28,678 nucleotides of DNA from CAZKTF01 sp964555565 (lineage in GTDB: Bacteria; Planctomycetota; JAJSAM01; JAKLKS01): contig CAZKTF010000017.1 in the NCBI GenBank assembly GCA_964555565.1, positions 1 through 28,678 on the forward strand. Reading direction: 5' to 3'. The notes below the pieces were generated by a model that saw nothing but the letters and a program-made list of their open reading frames with translations, searched no databases and was not told the origin of the DNA. Positions 1-8,206 of the stretch are shown piece by piece. The position numbers and the translations under genes are program-made. Position 1 is the stretch's first letter. The number at the start of each line of letters is the position of its first letter.

Positions 1-1793
1 CGGCGGACCGGGGCGGCGGCGCCCGCGCCCGGGACCTCCGGGCGGCGGTCCTCCTCCGGCTCGCCTCCGCGGCCCGCGCGGGGGGGAAGACGGAAGCGGC
101 GCGGGGGCTCGTGGAGCGCGCCCTGGCCGAGCGCCCCGGCGAGGTCCGCCTCGGGCGGGACCTCCCCCGCATCGCCGAGGGCTTCTCCCGGATCCCTACT
201 CCTCCCGCGGGGGGCGAGGCGCGGGGTCCGCTCCTCGACGGGTTCCTCGCGCTCGCCGCGGGGGATCTCGGCGCCGCGGTCGCGTCGCTCTCCAACGCCA
301 CGGGTGAGTCCCGCGCGGGCGGAGGGGCCTCGCTCCTCCCGGCGACGCTCGTCCTCAGGTCCCGCGCCCGGCTCCTCGCGGGAGAGAGCGAGGGGGCCGT
401 GGCGGACCTCCGGGAGCTCGCGTCGCTCCTCCCGGCCGACGGGAGCGTCCGGTTCCTGCTCGGGGCCGCGCTCGCGACCCGGGCCGCGGAACTCCGGGCC
501 CGCGGCGAGGCCGCCGGGGGGGACGCGGCGGCGGCCGCGGCGCGGGAGGCCTACGAGGAGGCGCGGCGCCTCGACCCCGCGCGGACCGAGGCGGACCTCG
601 GGCTCGCGGAGCTGGCCGTGGCCGAGGGCCGCACCGTGGACGCGATCCGCGCCCTCAACGCGGTCCTCGCGCGGGACCCGGGACGCGTGGAGCCCCACCT
701 GGTCCTCGCCTCGGTCTACCGCGCGCAGGCCGGGGACAGCGGGGAGCGCACGTTCCTCGAGGAGGCCGACCGCTGCTACCGCCGGGCGCTCGCCGCCGCG
801 CCGGACGACGCCCGGGCCCTCTGCGGGCGCGCCGAGGTGGCCGCCCTCACGGGCAAGGCCTTCGAGGCGATCTCCTTCGTGGGCCGCGCCCTGGCCGCCG
901 ACCCGGACGACCCCGGCGCGCGGCGCTTGGCGGGCCTGCTCTTCGCGCGGAGCGCCCGCTCCCAGGCGGAGGCGGGGCACGCGGACGCGGCGCTCGAGAT
1001 GGCCGAGAGGTCCCTCGCCCTCGGCGGGATCACCGCCGCGGCGTGCCTCGCGAAGGCCCACGCCCTCCGGCTGAAGAAGGACTGGGCGGGCGCGGGGGCC
1101 GAGATCGAGCGGGCCCGCAGCCTCGCCCCCGGGGACCCGGACGTGCGCGACGCCGTGGCGTCCTACTACCGCGACGTCGGCTACGCCCTGCTCCTCCAGG
1201 GGGGGCGGCGCGCCGAGGCCGACGAGGCCTTCCGCCGCGCGCTGGCGGCGGACCCTCCCCGCGTGGACCTCTCCGGGGTGCGGCGGCTCCTCGAGCGCGA
1301 GCCCCCGGCGCCGGAGCCCGCGGGGACCCTCCCCGGCCCGGAGGCGGCCGCGGCCCGCGCGCGGCTCGTCGAGGAGGCGCGGAGGAAGGTGGAGGAGGGG
1401 GCGGAGCTCCTCAAGGCCGGGAAGCGCGAGGAGGCAGGGGAGGCGTTCCGGGCCTCGCTCCGTTCCTTCGAGAACGCCGAGGCGCGGTTCGGGCTCGGCG
1501 TCGTGCTCGCGGCCTCGGGCGACACGGCGGGGGCCGAGGAGGCCTACCGCCGGGCCACCGCCGACTCCCCCTCCCATGCCGACGCGTGGCTCAACCTGGG
1601 CGCCCTCCTCTACAGGAAGGGGGACGACCGGGGGGCCGAGAGGGCCTACGCCGCCTGGGTCCTCGTGGCGCCCGCCGACGCCGACCCGGAGACGCGGCGG
1701 AAGGTGGAGGCGCTCCTGGAGGTCCTCCGGAAGCGGCTGCGCGACGCCGGGGCGGCCGGCGATCCCCCCCCCGCGAAGGAGGGTCCGAGGTGA
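1..1793 (+). CDS. TPR-repeat protein, 5' end outside window
   Basis: The frame is open from base 3 with no stop, so the gene starts upstream of the window; a GTG at 111 is only an internal candidate start. About 596 codons are visible. Most are tandem helical pairs with TPR spacing and the usual small residues, for example AREAYEEARRLDP followed by LGLAELAVAEGR, then repeats ending RALAAAPDD and RALAADPDD, and a last set near the C terminus (AEEAYRRATADSPSHADAWL). A low-complexity Ala/Glu linker separates two TPR blocks. No catalytic motif is visible, so the likely role is protein-protein interaction; cellular location cannot be told because the N terminus is missing. The stop overlaps the GTG of rsmE, so the two are probably co-transcribed. 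Composition is typical of the very GC-rich host backbone. Confident as a TPR protein; the specific partner is unknown. Confidence 0.82.
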   Translation, partial: ADRGGGARARDLRAAVLLRLASAARAGGKTEAARGLVERALAERPGEVRLGRDLPRIAEGFSRIPTPPAGGEARGPLLDGFLALAAGDLGAAVASLSNATGESRAGGGASLLPATLVLRSRARLLAGESEGAVADLRELASLLPADGSVRFLLGAALATRAAELRARGEAAGGDAAAAAAREAYEEARRLDPARTEADLGLAELAVAEGRTVDAIRALNAVLARDPGRVEPHLVLASVYRAQAGDSGERTFLEEADRCYRRALAAAPDDARALCGRAEVAALTGKAFEAISFVGRALAADPDDPGARRLAGLLFARSARSQAEAGHADAALEMAERSLALGGITAAACLAKAHALRLKKDWAGAGAEIERARSLAPGDPDVRDAVASYYRDVGYALLLQGGRRAEADEAFRRALAADPPRVDLSGVRRLLEREPPAPEPAGTLPGPEAAAARARLVEEARRKVEEGAELLKAGKREEAGEAFRASLRSFENAEARFGLGVVLAASGDTAGAEEAYRRATADSPSHADAWLNLGALLYRKGDDRGAERAYAAWVLVAPADADPETRRKVEALLEVLRKRLRDAGAAGDPPPAKEGPR

Positions 1794-2518
1794 GCGCGCG
1801 GCGCCTCCTCCTCCGCGAGCCCCCCGTGCGCGGCCTCGCGCGCCTCGACCCCGCGGCCTCGCGCCACGCGGCGCGGGTCCTGCGCCTGCGGGAGGGGGAC
1901 GAGGTCGTGCTGTTCGACGGGCGGGGGACGGAGTGGCCGGGGACCCTCCGGAGGGTCTCCTCCCGCGAGGTGGAGGTCGCGGTGGGGGAGGCCCGCCCGG
2001 TCGCGGCGCGCCCCGGGCCGCGGCGGGTCCTCGCCACCGCGGTCCCGAAGGGGCGCCGCATGACAACGCTCGTCTCCATGGCCACGGAGGCGGGCGTGGA
2101 CCGGATCGTCCCCGTGGCCTTCGTCCGCTCCGCGGTGCGGGGCGCGGGGGCGTCGAAGGCGGCGCGCTGGAGGCGCGCGGCGGAGGAGGCGGCGCGCCAG
2201 AGCGGTCGCGCGGACGTCTCCGGGGTCGAGGAGGAGGTCCCGCTCGCGGACCTCCTCGGGCGGCCCGCCGGCCCCGCCGAGGTCCGCCTCCTCCCGACAA
2301 CCTTCGGCGACCCGCCTCCGCTTGCGCGCGTGCTCGCCTCCGCGGCGGCGTCGCCCGCGGTGGTGCTCCTCCTCGTCGGCCCCGAGGGCGGGCTCACCGG
2401 GGACGAGGAGAGGGCCGCCCGCGAGGCAGGGTTCCTCCCCTGCTCGCTGGGGCCGACCGTGCTGCGCGTGGAGACGGCGGCGGTGGCGGCCTTGGTGATC
2501 GTGGGAGAGTCACGCTGA
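1790..2518 (+). CDS. rsmE: 16S rRNA m3U1498 methyltransferase RsmE
   Basis: The 242-residue product matches the usual RsmE length of about 240-250. RsmE methylates N3 of U1498 in 16S rRNA in the assembled 30S subunit, using S-adenosylmethionine. Visible features are an N-terminal PUA-like part (RHAARVLRLREGDEVVLFDG), then the SPOUT trefoil-knot signatures LLLVGPEGGLTGDEERAA and LGPTVLRVETAAVAAL, which form the SAM-binding knot. The KGRRMTTLVSMATEAGVDRI segment is the family's K-x5-KATELGV-like stretch. The start is GTG at 1790, overlapping the upstream TGA as GTGA, with a strong AAGGAGGG at 1776-1783 and six-base spacing, so translational coupling to the TPR gene is likely. It is the last backbone gene before the accessory island; repeat copy A begins ten bases after its stop. 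Confidence 0.94.
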   Translation: MSARRLLLREPPVRGLARLDPAASRHAARVLRLREGDEVVLFDGRGTEWPGTLRRVSSREVEVAVGEARPVAARPGPRRVLATAVPKGRRMTTLVSMATEAGVDRIVPVAFVRSAVRGAGASKAARWRRAAEEAARQSGRADVSGVEEEVPLADLLGRPAGPAEVRLLPTTFGDPPPLARVLASAAASPAVVLLLVGPEGGLTGDEERAAREAGFLPCSLGPTVLRVETAAVAALVIVGESR

Positions 2519-2527
2519 GCAATCGAC

Positions 2528-2614
2528 GGGGTCAGACCTCAGGCGTTTGCAAACAGTGGCCTCAGATTCCTCGCGTCGCTCCCCAACGTTTGCAAACGAC
2601 TGGGGTCTGACCCC
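2528..2614. repeat. Type-1 palindromic repeat, copy A
   Basis: An 87-bp unit begins GGGGTCAGACC and ends GGTCTGACCCC, so its ends pair. It carries two GTTTGCAAAC palindromes, at 2545-2554 and 2588-2597. Its reverse complement matches copy C at 12369-12455 in 82 of 87 bases by eye. It lies ten bases after the rsmE stop and could fold into a transcript-end hairpin. It resembles REP/MITE-type elements; no transposase partner is visible. Confidence 0.87.
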
Positions 2615-2623
2615 TCTGCCCCT

Positions 2624-2910
2624 CGGAGGTCCCGTGGATTGTTGGCACGACGCCTCCCGGATCGGCGAACGCGCTCAACAGGCAGCTTCGATGCGGCAAC
2701 GACTTACGACGGCGCCTCCGTCACCGAGCGCCGGCACGTGTCGAAAACGAGTCTGGGGTGTTGGCGATCCGGGCGCTGGAGACGGCGACGGCCGCCGCCG
2801 GTCCGCCCACTGCACCGGCCGCGGGAGTTCTCGGCGCACCAGCCCCCGTCGCCCCGGTCGTAGGTCCCCTCCCGGTGGCAACCCCGCCGAGGGTGGTCGC
2901 CGAGGTGTAG
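2624..2910 (+). pseudogene. Orphan 3' fragment of a sigma-factor-like gene
   Basis: Bases 2624-2752 are a 129-bp near-copy (six mismatches by eye) of the reverse complement of 9842-9970. In frame it reads IVGTTPPGSANALNRQLRCG then NDLRRRLRHRAP, which fits the helix-turn-helix of sigma-70 region 4.2 (inference from pattern). There is no start codon in this frame: a TGA at 2608-2610 precedes it, and homology begins ten bases after repeat copy A. The TAA that ends the other copy is changed to TCT here, so the frame runs on through about 50 Ala/Pro-rich residues to TAG at 2908-2910. It is best read as a truncated 3' remnant that cannot be translated normally. The following 159 bases to 3069 show nothing recognisable. 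Confidence 0.55.
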
Positions 2911-3069
2911 GCAGGTCGAGAGGGAGGGCAGAGCCACAGACCTGGTCGGGATGGATGCGGCCTCTTGACCCTGCGCTCGTGTGGTACCATCACGCAACAG
3001 GGTTGAGGGAGCAGCAGGACTCCCCCGACGGCAGAGAGGTCGTGGAAGGTCTGTCCGGAGGTTTCTGCG

Positions 3070-3846
3070 ATGGGGACGCGGACGGGACGGGGCGCGACAG
3101 GTCCGCGGGAGCGGCCAGGCGGTGCCCCCCTGCCGATCGAGGACCTGGAGGCCATCGCGCGAGCGGAGGCGAGGAGGTACTCGGGGCTCGCGCCCAATGG
3201 AGGGCGGCGGTGGACTTCCGAGGACATCGCGTTCGCGGTCTCCGTGCTCTACGCGATTGCCCGGACCGAGGCGTTCCGCCGGGCCTTCCCCAGAGGCGTC
3301 GATGGAAGCAAGTCTCGCGGCTACCTCCTCTCGGCGCTCCACAACGCCCTGGTCCGTGCCCGCAGGCGCGACGCGCGGCTCGTCCTCCTCGATGACCTGA
3401 AACTCGATGCCATTCCTCGGGCACCAGGTTCCGCAGGCCATCTGGCCCCTGAGGACGCCCGCTGCCTCGCCCGCAGGTTCCTGGGTGGGCGATCGGCGGC
3501 CGAGACCGCGGAACTCGAAAGGCGCCTCCGGGGCCAGGGGTCTGGGCGAGCTGCGATCCCTGGCCGAGGGACGGGAGTACCACGCGCTACCCGGGTGAGG
3601 ATGTGGGCGAGGGTGAGCGCGGCTCTCCTGACCTTGGCGAGGGCGGAGGGGCTGACGAAGGCGGAGTTGGGCGATATCCTGGTGGCTGTGGCTGCCAAGT
3701 TGACAGGGGAGGGGGGAGGTGTGGGGTGCCGGCGTGGGGGGGGGCCTTCGGAGGTGCGGGGGGGGGGCAGAATCCGGGGGATTGCCAAGATTCTTGAGCC
3801 CCCTGGGCACGCTCGATACTCTTTACTTATAGGGGCGAGAAATTAG
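3070..3846 (+). CDS. Uncharacterised protein, weak sigma-70 region-2 likeness
   Basis: ATG at 3070 has GGAGG at 3057-3061 with eight-base spacing, which supports a real gene of up to 258 residues. The middle part, DLEAIARAEARRYSG, then SEDIAFAVSVLYAIARTEAF and GYLLSALHNALVRARRRDAR, has the helical pattern and the L-x4-N-x5-RRR layout seen in region 2 of ECF sigma factors. No clear region 4 follows. The 140-160 part, FLGGRSAAETAELERRLRG, looks more like the helix common in anti-sigma or zinc-finger linkers. The last 45 residues cover two long G tracts and a possible promoter for the next gene, so the true C terminus may be shorter or frameshifted. It could be a degenerate ECF-like regulator for the island; the assignment is tentative. 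Confidence 0.5.
   Translation: MGTRTGRGATGPRERPGGAPLPIEDLEAIARAEARRYSGLAPNGGRRWTSEDIAFAVSVLYAIARTEAFRRAFPRGVDGSKSRGYLLSALHNALVRARRRDARLVLLDDLKLDAIPRAPGSAGHLAPEDARCLARRFLGGRSAAETAELERRLRGQGSGRAAIPGRGTGVPRATRVRMWARVSAALLTLARAEGLTKAELGDILVAVAAKLTGEGGGVGCRRGGGPSEVRGGGRIRGIAKILEPPGHARYSLLIGARN
3736..3767. repeat. Two long G homopolymers (G9 and G10)
   Basis: Bases 3736-3744 are nine G and 3758-3767 are ten G, 13 bases apart, within the 3' end of the sigma-like gene. Such tracts slip during replication and sequencing and may form quadruplex structures. Either a biological switch of the C-terminal frame or a length error is possible. Confidence 0.8.
3794..3822 (+). promoter_or_regulatory. Possible sigma-70 promoter for the small secreted protein
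   Basis: TTGAGC at 3794-3799 and TACTCT at 3817-3822 are separated by 17 bases, in an AT-richer patch about 115 bases before the ATG at 3937. Each hexamer is a partial match only, so this is weak. It overlaps the 3' end of the preceding open frame. Confidence 0.25.
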
Positions 3847-3936
3847 GCGCGCCCCGGTAGGAGAACGCAAGGCTGTACCCGTCAGGGGCCGAGCGACCCC
3901 GGGGTGGAATGGACGTCAAGCGCTGGAGGAAGTCAC

Positions 3937-4239
3937 ATGACGAAGGTGCAGAAGTTCCTGGTCGCCACGGCGGCGATGGCTGCGCTTGCAGTGGCCCTCA
4001 TGCCGTCGATGGTGATCGCTGGCGGGGCCTACTGCCCGCCGCAGCCGTTCAACCCGGGAAACCCGCCTCAGCTGCCCTGCGATCCGAACACGAAGCATCC
4101 GAACTGGATCTGCCAGGTCTCCAGCGGCCTTTGCCTGCCGGGAACGCCAGAGGACTGGTGCACCCAGGACTGCAACCCGCATGGTGTCTGGCCACCGAGC
4201 ACGGTGCGCTGCAAGGGCAACAACACGGGCGGCTGGTAG
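3937..4239 (+). CDS. Small secreted cysteine-rich protein
   Basis: The 100-residue product starts at ATG 3937 with GGAGGA at 3925-3930, six bases away; the in-frame GTG 33 bases upstream (3904) lacks such a site. Residues 1-26 are a clear Sec signal peptide: basic MTKVQK, a hydrophobic core of about 18 residues and a probable cut after VIA-G. The mature part of about 73 residues is rich in Pro, Gly, Trp and Asn and holds seven cysteines, in the contexts AYCPP, LPCDP, ICQV, LCLP, WCTQDC and RCKG, so it probably folds by disulfides outside the cytoplasm. I do not recognise the family. It heads the island's exported-protein genes. A 9-bp inverted repeat lies 20 bases past its stop. The odd cysteine number leaves one free for a partner or cofactor. 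Confidence 0.75.
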   Translation: MTKVQKFLVATAAMAALAVALMPSMVIAGGAYCPPQPFNPGNPPQLPCDPNTKHPNWICQVSSGLCLPGTPEDWCTQDCNPHGVWPPSTVRCKGNNTGGW

Positions 4240-4259
4240 GTCGCGCCAAAGGAGCCGCT

Positions 4260-4300
4260 CTCCCGCCGGGTTGGATTCGCCTATGAGTCGTCGGCGGGAG
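4260..4300 (+). terminator. Stem-loop after the small secreted protein gene
   Basis: CTCCCGCCG at 4260-4268 pairs perfectly with CGGCGGGAG at 4292-4300 over a 23-base loop. No T run follows, so it may be a processing or attenuation hairpin between this gene and the cytochrome gene instead of an intrinsic terminator. Confidence 0.4.
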
Positions 4301-4376
4301 GGCACTCCTGTTGGGTTCGCCGGGCCAGATCGAGAATCCAAACACCGCTAGGCTAGCAAGAACTGCGGCTGGGGGC

Positions 4377-7025
4377 ATGAACGGCATGCAGAGCCGCCGA
4401 GGTCGGGAAGGAGAACCGGCCGACGGCTGGCCGAGGATCTACCTCATCCTCCCATTCCTGACTATCTTGACGAGCCTCTTCGGCGCGCGACTGAACACCG
4501 AGTCGCGGCTACGTGTCACCGTCCAATCAACGGACAATGGGCAGGAGTTGCACATCAGCCTCGCAACGACCCGGTACGACAGAATTGCTCTCGTCGGAGG
4601 GGATCGGCGCATCCAGGATGAGATCAAGCGCGCGAGGGCGTCTACCCTGGTCGCGGAGCGTGGCTTCCTCCTGGTTGACACAGGGGCTGACACTAGGGCG
4701 AAGAACTCTCCCGGCAAGAGTCTTCCGCATGCGGTAGTTCTCGGACATGCAATCAGGTCGGCGGGATTCCTTCGCGTCGGCGGAGCATTGCTCTGGAGCA
4801 TGCAGGACGACCCACTACCTCGCCCAGTCGTTGGCCGGCGCGATCTTAGGACCGTGATCTCGTGCGAGGGTCGAACAACAGAATTGGAGTGGTCGGACAC
4901 TGACTGCTTTGCGGTGTGCGGAGTCGTGCGGAACGTCGTTCGATTGTGCGGGGGGCGCGTGACACTAATCGGACTTCAAGACGAAGATGCGCCGTTGGTG
5001 CGCTGCGCCGCCGAGGCCGTCGAGCGGATGGACCGCGCCGTTCGCGCAGCCGGAGAAGCGTATACATTCGAGAACCTCAAGATCGTTGTGACAGGCTCAC
5101 CGATTCCTCGTCGGGAGCAGCGTCTCGCCCCGCTTCTTCTAAATCCGCTCTCCAACCTGCTGGCGGGGCCATACGCGAAAGACAGCAGCGTCCTACGCCT
5201 TCAGGCCGCTACGCAGCTGGTGTGTTCGCGGCTGAAGTCCTCCCACAAAGTGGAGGGCTTCAGGCAGTGTGCGGCCCTCGGCATCGCGATCGCTGATCTC
5301 GCTCTTGCGAACTGCGACGGCTACTCCTCTCCCTTAGTCGGAAACCGTGCAGCCGATCGGGCGCTGCAGGCATTCTCACGGTTCGGACCACGAGCGCTTC
5401 AGGACGGCGTAGTGTCCGATGACCCCGTGCGCGAATATGTTCTTGCTGCCGAAGTCTTGGCCCCCATTGTCAGGGAACAGTTGGCCGGACTCAACGACAA
5501 TTCCGGCACGAGGCATCCGCCGCCGCGCGGGCGGCCGGCCTCGCCAGAGCGACGCATTGACATCGGTGCGCTGGTGAGGCTGCCGTGCGCGGTCTTGCAG
5601 TCAATGTGCACCGCCCAAGATCCTCTGTCGTGTGTTCGGGAACGTCTAGCAGCATCGTCCGCAATCCGGGAGTCAAGCGAAACGCCGGCGGTCCCGGATG
5701 CTCACCGACTGTCCATCGCGGCAGACTTCTTCGGGTTCCTTGAGGACTGCGGTTGCAAGAGTAGCTCCTCAGGAGGGGTGTCCAGCGTCCTCTACTATTG
5801 GTCATCCCCCGCAACGACGCAAAACATAAAGTTGACTTTGGGGAACATTGTGGCGGACGAAGAACGAGAGCAGTGTGACGACGAGGTCTCAGCACTAATA
5901 GTGCGACTCGTCGGCGAGGTCCCGGGGGTGGTGCAGGTTCCTGGTACGGAGGAACTCCTCAGGCTTTCGAGAGGCGGCTCGTGCGCTACTGCGCTAGAGA
6001 CCGCGGGGCTCGTCGCTTGCAACGTGGTCAGGAGGGTAGGAGACGGGACGCTGTTCAGGCCGTATGCCGATGTGGTTGTAGGTGGTCATCCGCCGCTTCG
6101 TATTATCGGCGTCGTTGGAGAGACCCAGCGCCTTGTGCGGCTGCGTCACCGCGAACTCATCGACGAGGCATTCGAGATCCTGAACCCGGCCTCAAGTGTC
6201 GCCCGCGTCCTTGGAACGACGCCGCCCGAGTATGACGTGGTCGTGGCAGGTACCATCCATCCAGCGGATGTGTCGGCCATCGCGGGACTCGGGCACCCGA
6301 GGATGCTGATAGTAAGCACCGAGGCCGATGTGCCGCGAGTCACCGACGGGAAACCACGCGGCTATCAGAATGACGGCATGGTCCATTGCGTCCCTGTCGT
6401 CTTTGCGAGAGCCGCAAACTACGGTGTCACTGAGGTTGGTTGGCTTCCCGAGTCCGGTCACGCAAGTGCGCGGACGATATTCCTGAAAGACCGGCTCGGC
6501 CCCGATGATCCGATCGGGCGAAGGGTGACCACCGCGCTCGAGGGTATCGAAAGCAATGTTGAGACGATGGTGCCAGCAGATGAGCCACTCCTGCGGCGGG
6601 GCTTTGGCTATGTGGGATCCGGTAGGTGCGAGCTCTGTCATGCCGAGTACTACCGGGATTGGGCAGGCACTCCGCATGCAACGGCCATGAACACGCTGCG
6701 CCATGTTCAGAGGCATCGCGTCAGGGCCTGCGTGTCGTGCCATGTGGTCGGCTTCGAGCGAGCCGGCGGTTATACGCTCCGCCAGGGGCAGGTAGACTTG
6801 GAGAACATCGGATGCGAAAACTGTCACGGCCCGGGGTCAGGACATGTCGAGCGGCCGCAGGACATCAGCGTTGTCCGGAGACGACCAGATCTCTCCCTTT
6901 GCGCCTCCTGCCATACGCCGAAGCGCTCCGACATGTTCGTGGGGGATCCGATGGTATATTGGCACCGGGTCTCTCACGTCGAGGTACTGAAAGAGTCTCG
7001 CGCATCCATCGCGGGAGGTCGTTGA
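4377..7025 (+). CDS. Tandem degenerate phosphoesterase-like protein with tetrahaem cytochrome c554-like tail
   Basis: From ATG 4377 the product has 882 residues; a TTG at 4311 is an alternative. A hydrophobic segment (YLILPFLTILTSLFGA, about residues 22-38) suggests export or membrane anchoring. Residues 450-650 follow the layout of 5'-nucleotidase-like metallophosphoesterases often fused to c554 cytochromes: FFGFLEDCGCK with a GG seven residues on, then LTLGNIVADE, then FRPYADVVVGG and IIGVVG. The metal-ligand His expected after GN is absent, so catalysis is doubtful. Residues about 60-250 look like a second, more decayed copy (FLLVDTGAD, then GGRVTLIGLQDED). The C-terminal 140 residues hold four CxxCH haem sites: CELCH 751, CVSCH 785, CENCH 813, CASCH 842, in c554-type context (SGRCELCHAEYYRDW, NIGCENCHGPGSGH). 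Likely an extracytoplasmic electron-transfer protein; partner unknown. Lower GC than the backbone indicates transfer. Confidence 0.86.
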   Translation: MNGMQSRRGREGEPADGWPRIYLILPFLTILTSLFGARLNTESRLRVTVQSTDNGQELHISLATTRYDRIALVGGDRRIQDEIKRARASTLVAERGFLLVDTGADTRAKNSPGKSLPHAVVLGHAIRSAGFLRVGGALLWSMQDDPLPRPVVGRRDLRTVISCEGRTTELEWSDTDCFAVCGVVRNVVRLCGGRVTLIGLQDEDAPLVRCAAEAVERMDRAVRAAGEAYTFENLKIVVTGSPIPRREQRLAPLLLNPLSNLLAGPYAKDSSVLRLQAATQLVCSRLKSSHKVEGFRQCAALGIAIADLALANCDGYSSPLVGNRAADRALQAFSRFGPRALQDGVVSDDPVREYVLAAEVLAPIVREQLAGLNDNSGTRHPPPRGRPASPERRIDIGALVRLPCAVLQSMCTAQDPLSCVRERLAASSAIRESSETPAVPDAHRLSIAADFFGFLEDCGCKSSSSGGVSSVLYYWSSPATTQNIKLTLGNIVADEEREQCDDEVSALIVRLVGEVPGVVQVPGTEELLRLSRGGSCATALETAGLVACNVVRRVGDGTLFRPYADVVVGGHPPLRIIGVVGETQRLVRLRHRELIDEAFEILNPASSVARVLGTTPPEYDVVVAGTIHPADVSAIAGLGHPRMLIVSTEADVPRVTDGKPRGYQNDGMVHCVPVVFARAANYGVTEVGWLPESGHASARTIFLKDRLGPDDPIGRRVTTALEGIESNVETMVPADEPLLRRGFGYVGSGRCELCHAEYYRDWAGTPHATAMNTLRHVQRHRVRACVSCHVVGFERAGGYTLRQGQVDLENIGCENCHGPGSGHVERPQDISVVRRRPDLSLCASCHTPKRSDMFVGDPMVYWHRVSHVEVLKESRASIAGGR

Positions 7026-7129
7026 GTGTTTGTATTGCGGGAATGCGCGGCACACGAGTCCCCTCGCCGACAAGGTAGGACGGAACCTTGCCGTCCGGCG
7101 ACCCTGAGGAGAGGGTGGGCAGTGATATC

Positions 7130-8185
7130 ATGTGGACACCCGTGAGGTCGACTCGGATGCCAAGGCTGGAGCCCCGCCACTGTCCCGGTCGGCTGCTCTT
7201 GCTGTTCGCCCTGGCGGGCGCGACCGTGGGGGGGTGCGCTTCCACGGGATCGCGCGGAGGCCCTTATCTCCTAACTGAGCTGCCAGACGGGGGCATGGTG
7301 CGTTGGGAGTGTTCCATTCTGGGCCGGGAGGCCTTCGGCGTCCGGGAAGGCGTACTCGTAGCCAGGATTCGCGGGCATGCCTCCTTTGGGGCCATCTCGG
7401 GAAGCCCTGTCGTGAGTGATGGCGGTCAACTGCTCGGGGCGGTTGTCTCCCGGTACTCGTTTGCAGAGGATCCGTATGTGGGTGTCCTGCCCAAGGAGAG
7501 GATCGAGGAGCACTGGCGGTATGCGAGCGCAGTCGCAGATCCCGGGCCTGGGCTCAATGCGACAGAGACCGACGCGTGGCGTAGAATTATTCCCGGCTGT
7601 AGTGTCGTGGCCCTCCGTGCGTGGGGTGACTATACATCGGGCATGTTCGGCACGGTATGTGAGGTGAGGGAGCGCGAGGTCGCCCTGCTTGGCCACCCGT
7701 GGCAGGGTGGCGGTCCGTGCATGTACGCGCTTGCCAGGGCCCCGGTGCGGGCAATGATCCATGACATGGGCCTAGAACGGGTGGCGGATGTCTCGGACAT
7801 CGTCGGCGTCGTCTTTTACGATGGGAAAGGCGGTCTTTTCGGGCGCCTTGGAGTCCAACCGCCTGTCATCCGCCTATGTCTAGAGATGCGCAATGCGGCC
7901 GGCGCACTTCTCCGCGGGTATTCGTACTGGATTGCTGATGACCCATTCGGTAGAGATCTGTCTATGCGAGAGGTGCTTATCGACGGCACGCACTCGTTGT
8001 CGGGGACCGCAAACACGGGACGGTGGAACCTTGGCCTTGAATGCGACGGGGCGGCAGTGTGGGAAGCCACGTTAGAGTCCTTGAGCTCCGAAACAGTGAC
8101 CACCGCCTTCTTCGACGGACTCAAGCGCGCGACGGGGACTCATTCGCAACCGCATTCAATTCTCGTGAAGCTCCAACCAGAATAG
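7130..8185 (+). CDS. SpoIVB peptidase S55-like lipoprotein (first)
   Basis: The 351-residue product from ATG 7130 (or ATG 7157, which gives a shorter and more typical leader) has a lipoprotein signal: a hydrophobic core RLLLLFALAGATVGG and Cys36. GASFG-type context followed by ISGSPVV (Ser92) and later FGTV, then LLGHPW, match the SpoIVB/S55 serine-peptidase domain pattern of a GxSGSPV nucleophile segment, a GT-V segment and a GHP segment. SpoIVB itself is a sporulation signalling protease; S55-like domains also occur in surface proteins of non-sporulating bacteria (established knowledge). The other catalytic residues cannot be placed with certainty. GAGGAGAGG at 7106-7114 is the likely ribosome site. 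The gene lies 104 bases after the cytochrome gene and 21 bases before the membrane-protein gene, so they probably form one operon. Confidence 0.78.
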   Translation: MWTPVRSTRMPRLEPRHCPGRLLLLFALAGATVGGCASTGSRGGPYLLTELPDGGMVRWECSILGREAFGVREGVLVARIRGHASFGAISGSPVVSDGGQLLGAVVSRYSFAEDPYVGVLPKERIEEHWRYASAVADPGPGLNATETDAWRRIIPGCSVVALRAWGDYTSGMFGTVCEVREREVALLGHPWQGGGPCMYALARAPVRAMIHDMGLERVADVSDIVGVVFYDGKGGLFGRLGVQPPVIRLCLEMRNAAGALLRGYSYWIADDPFGRDLSMREVLIDGTHSLSGTANTGRWNLGLECDGAAVWEATLESLSSETVTTAFFDGLKRATGTHSQPHSILVKLQPE

Positions 8186-8206
8186 GGCAAGATCTCAGGA
8201 GCGGCA

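Noticed and set aside
2624..2752. Reading the 129-bp repeat and 9842-9970 as terminal repeats of a composite transposon
   Set aside because: The copies translate as sigma-like region 4.2, and neither sits at a recognisable IS end with terminal repeats.
2965..2990. TTGACC and TACCAT as a promoter of the sigma-like gene
   Set aside because: Spacing is 14 bases, too short for a standard promoter.
7078..7096. GGACGG/CCGTCC inverted repeat between cytochrome and first S55-like gene
   Set aside because: Six-base arms only and no T run; not enough to call a terminator or operator.
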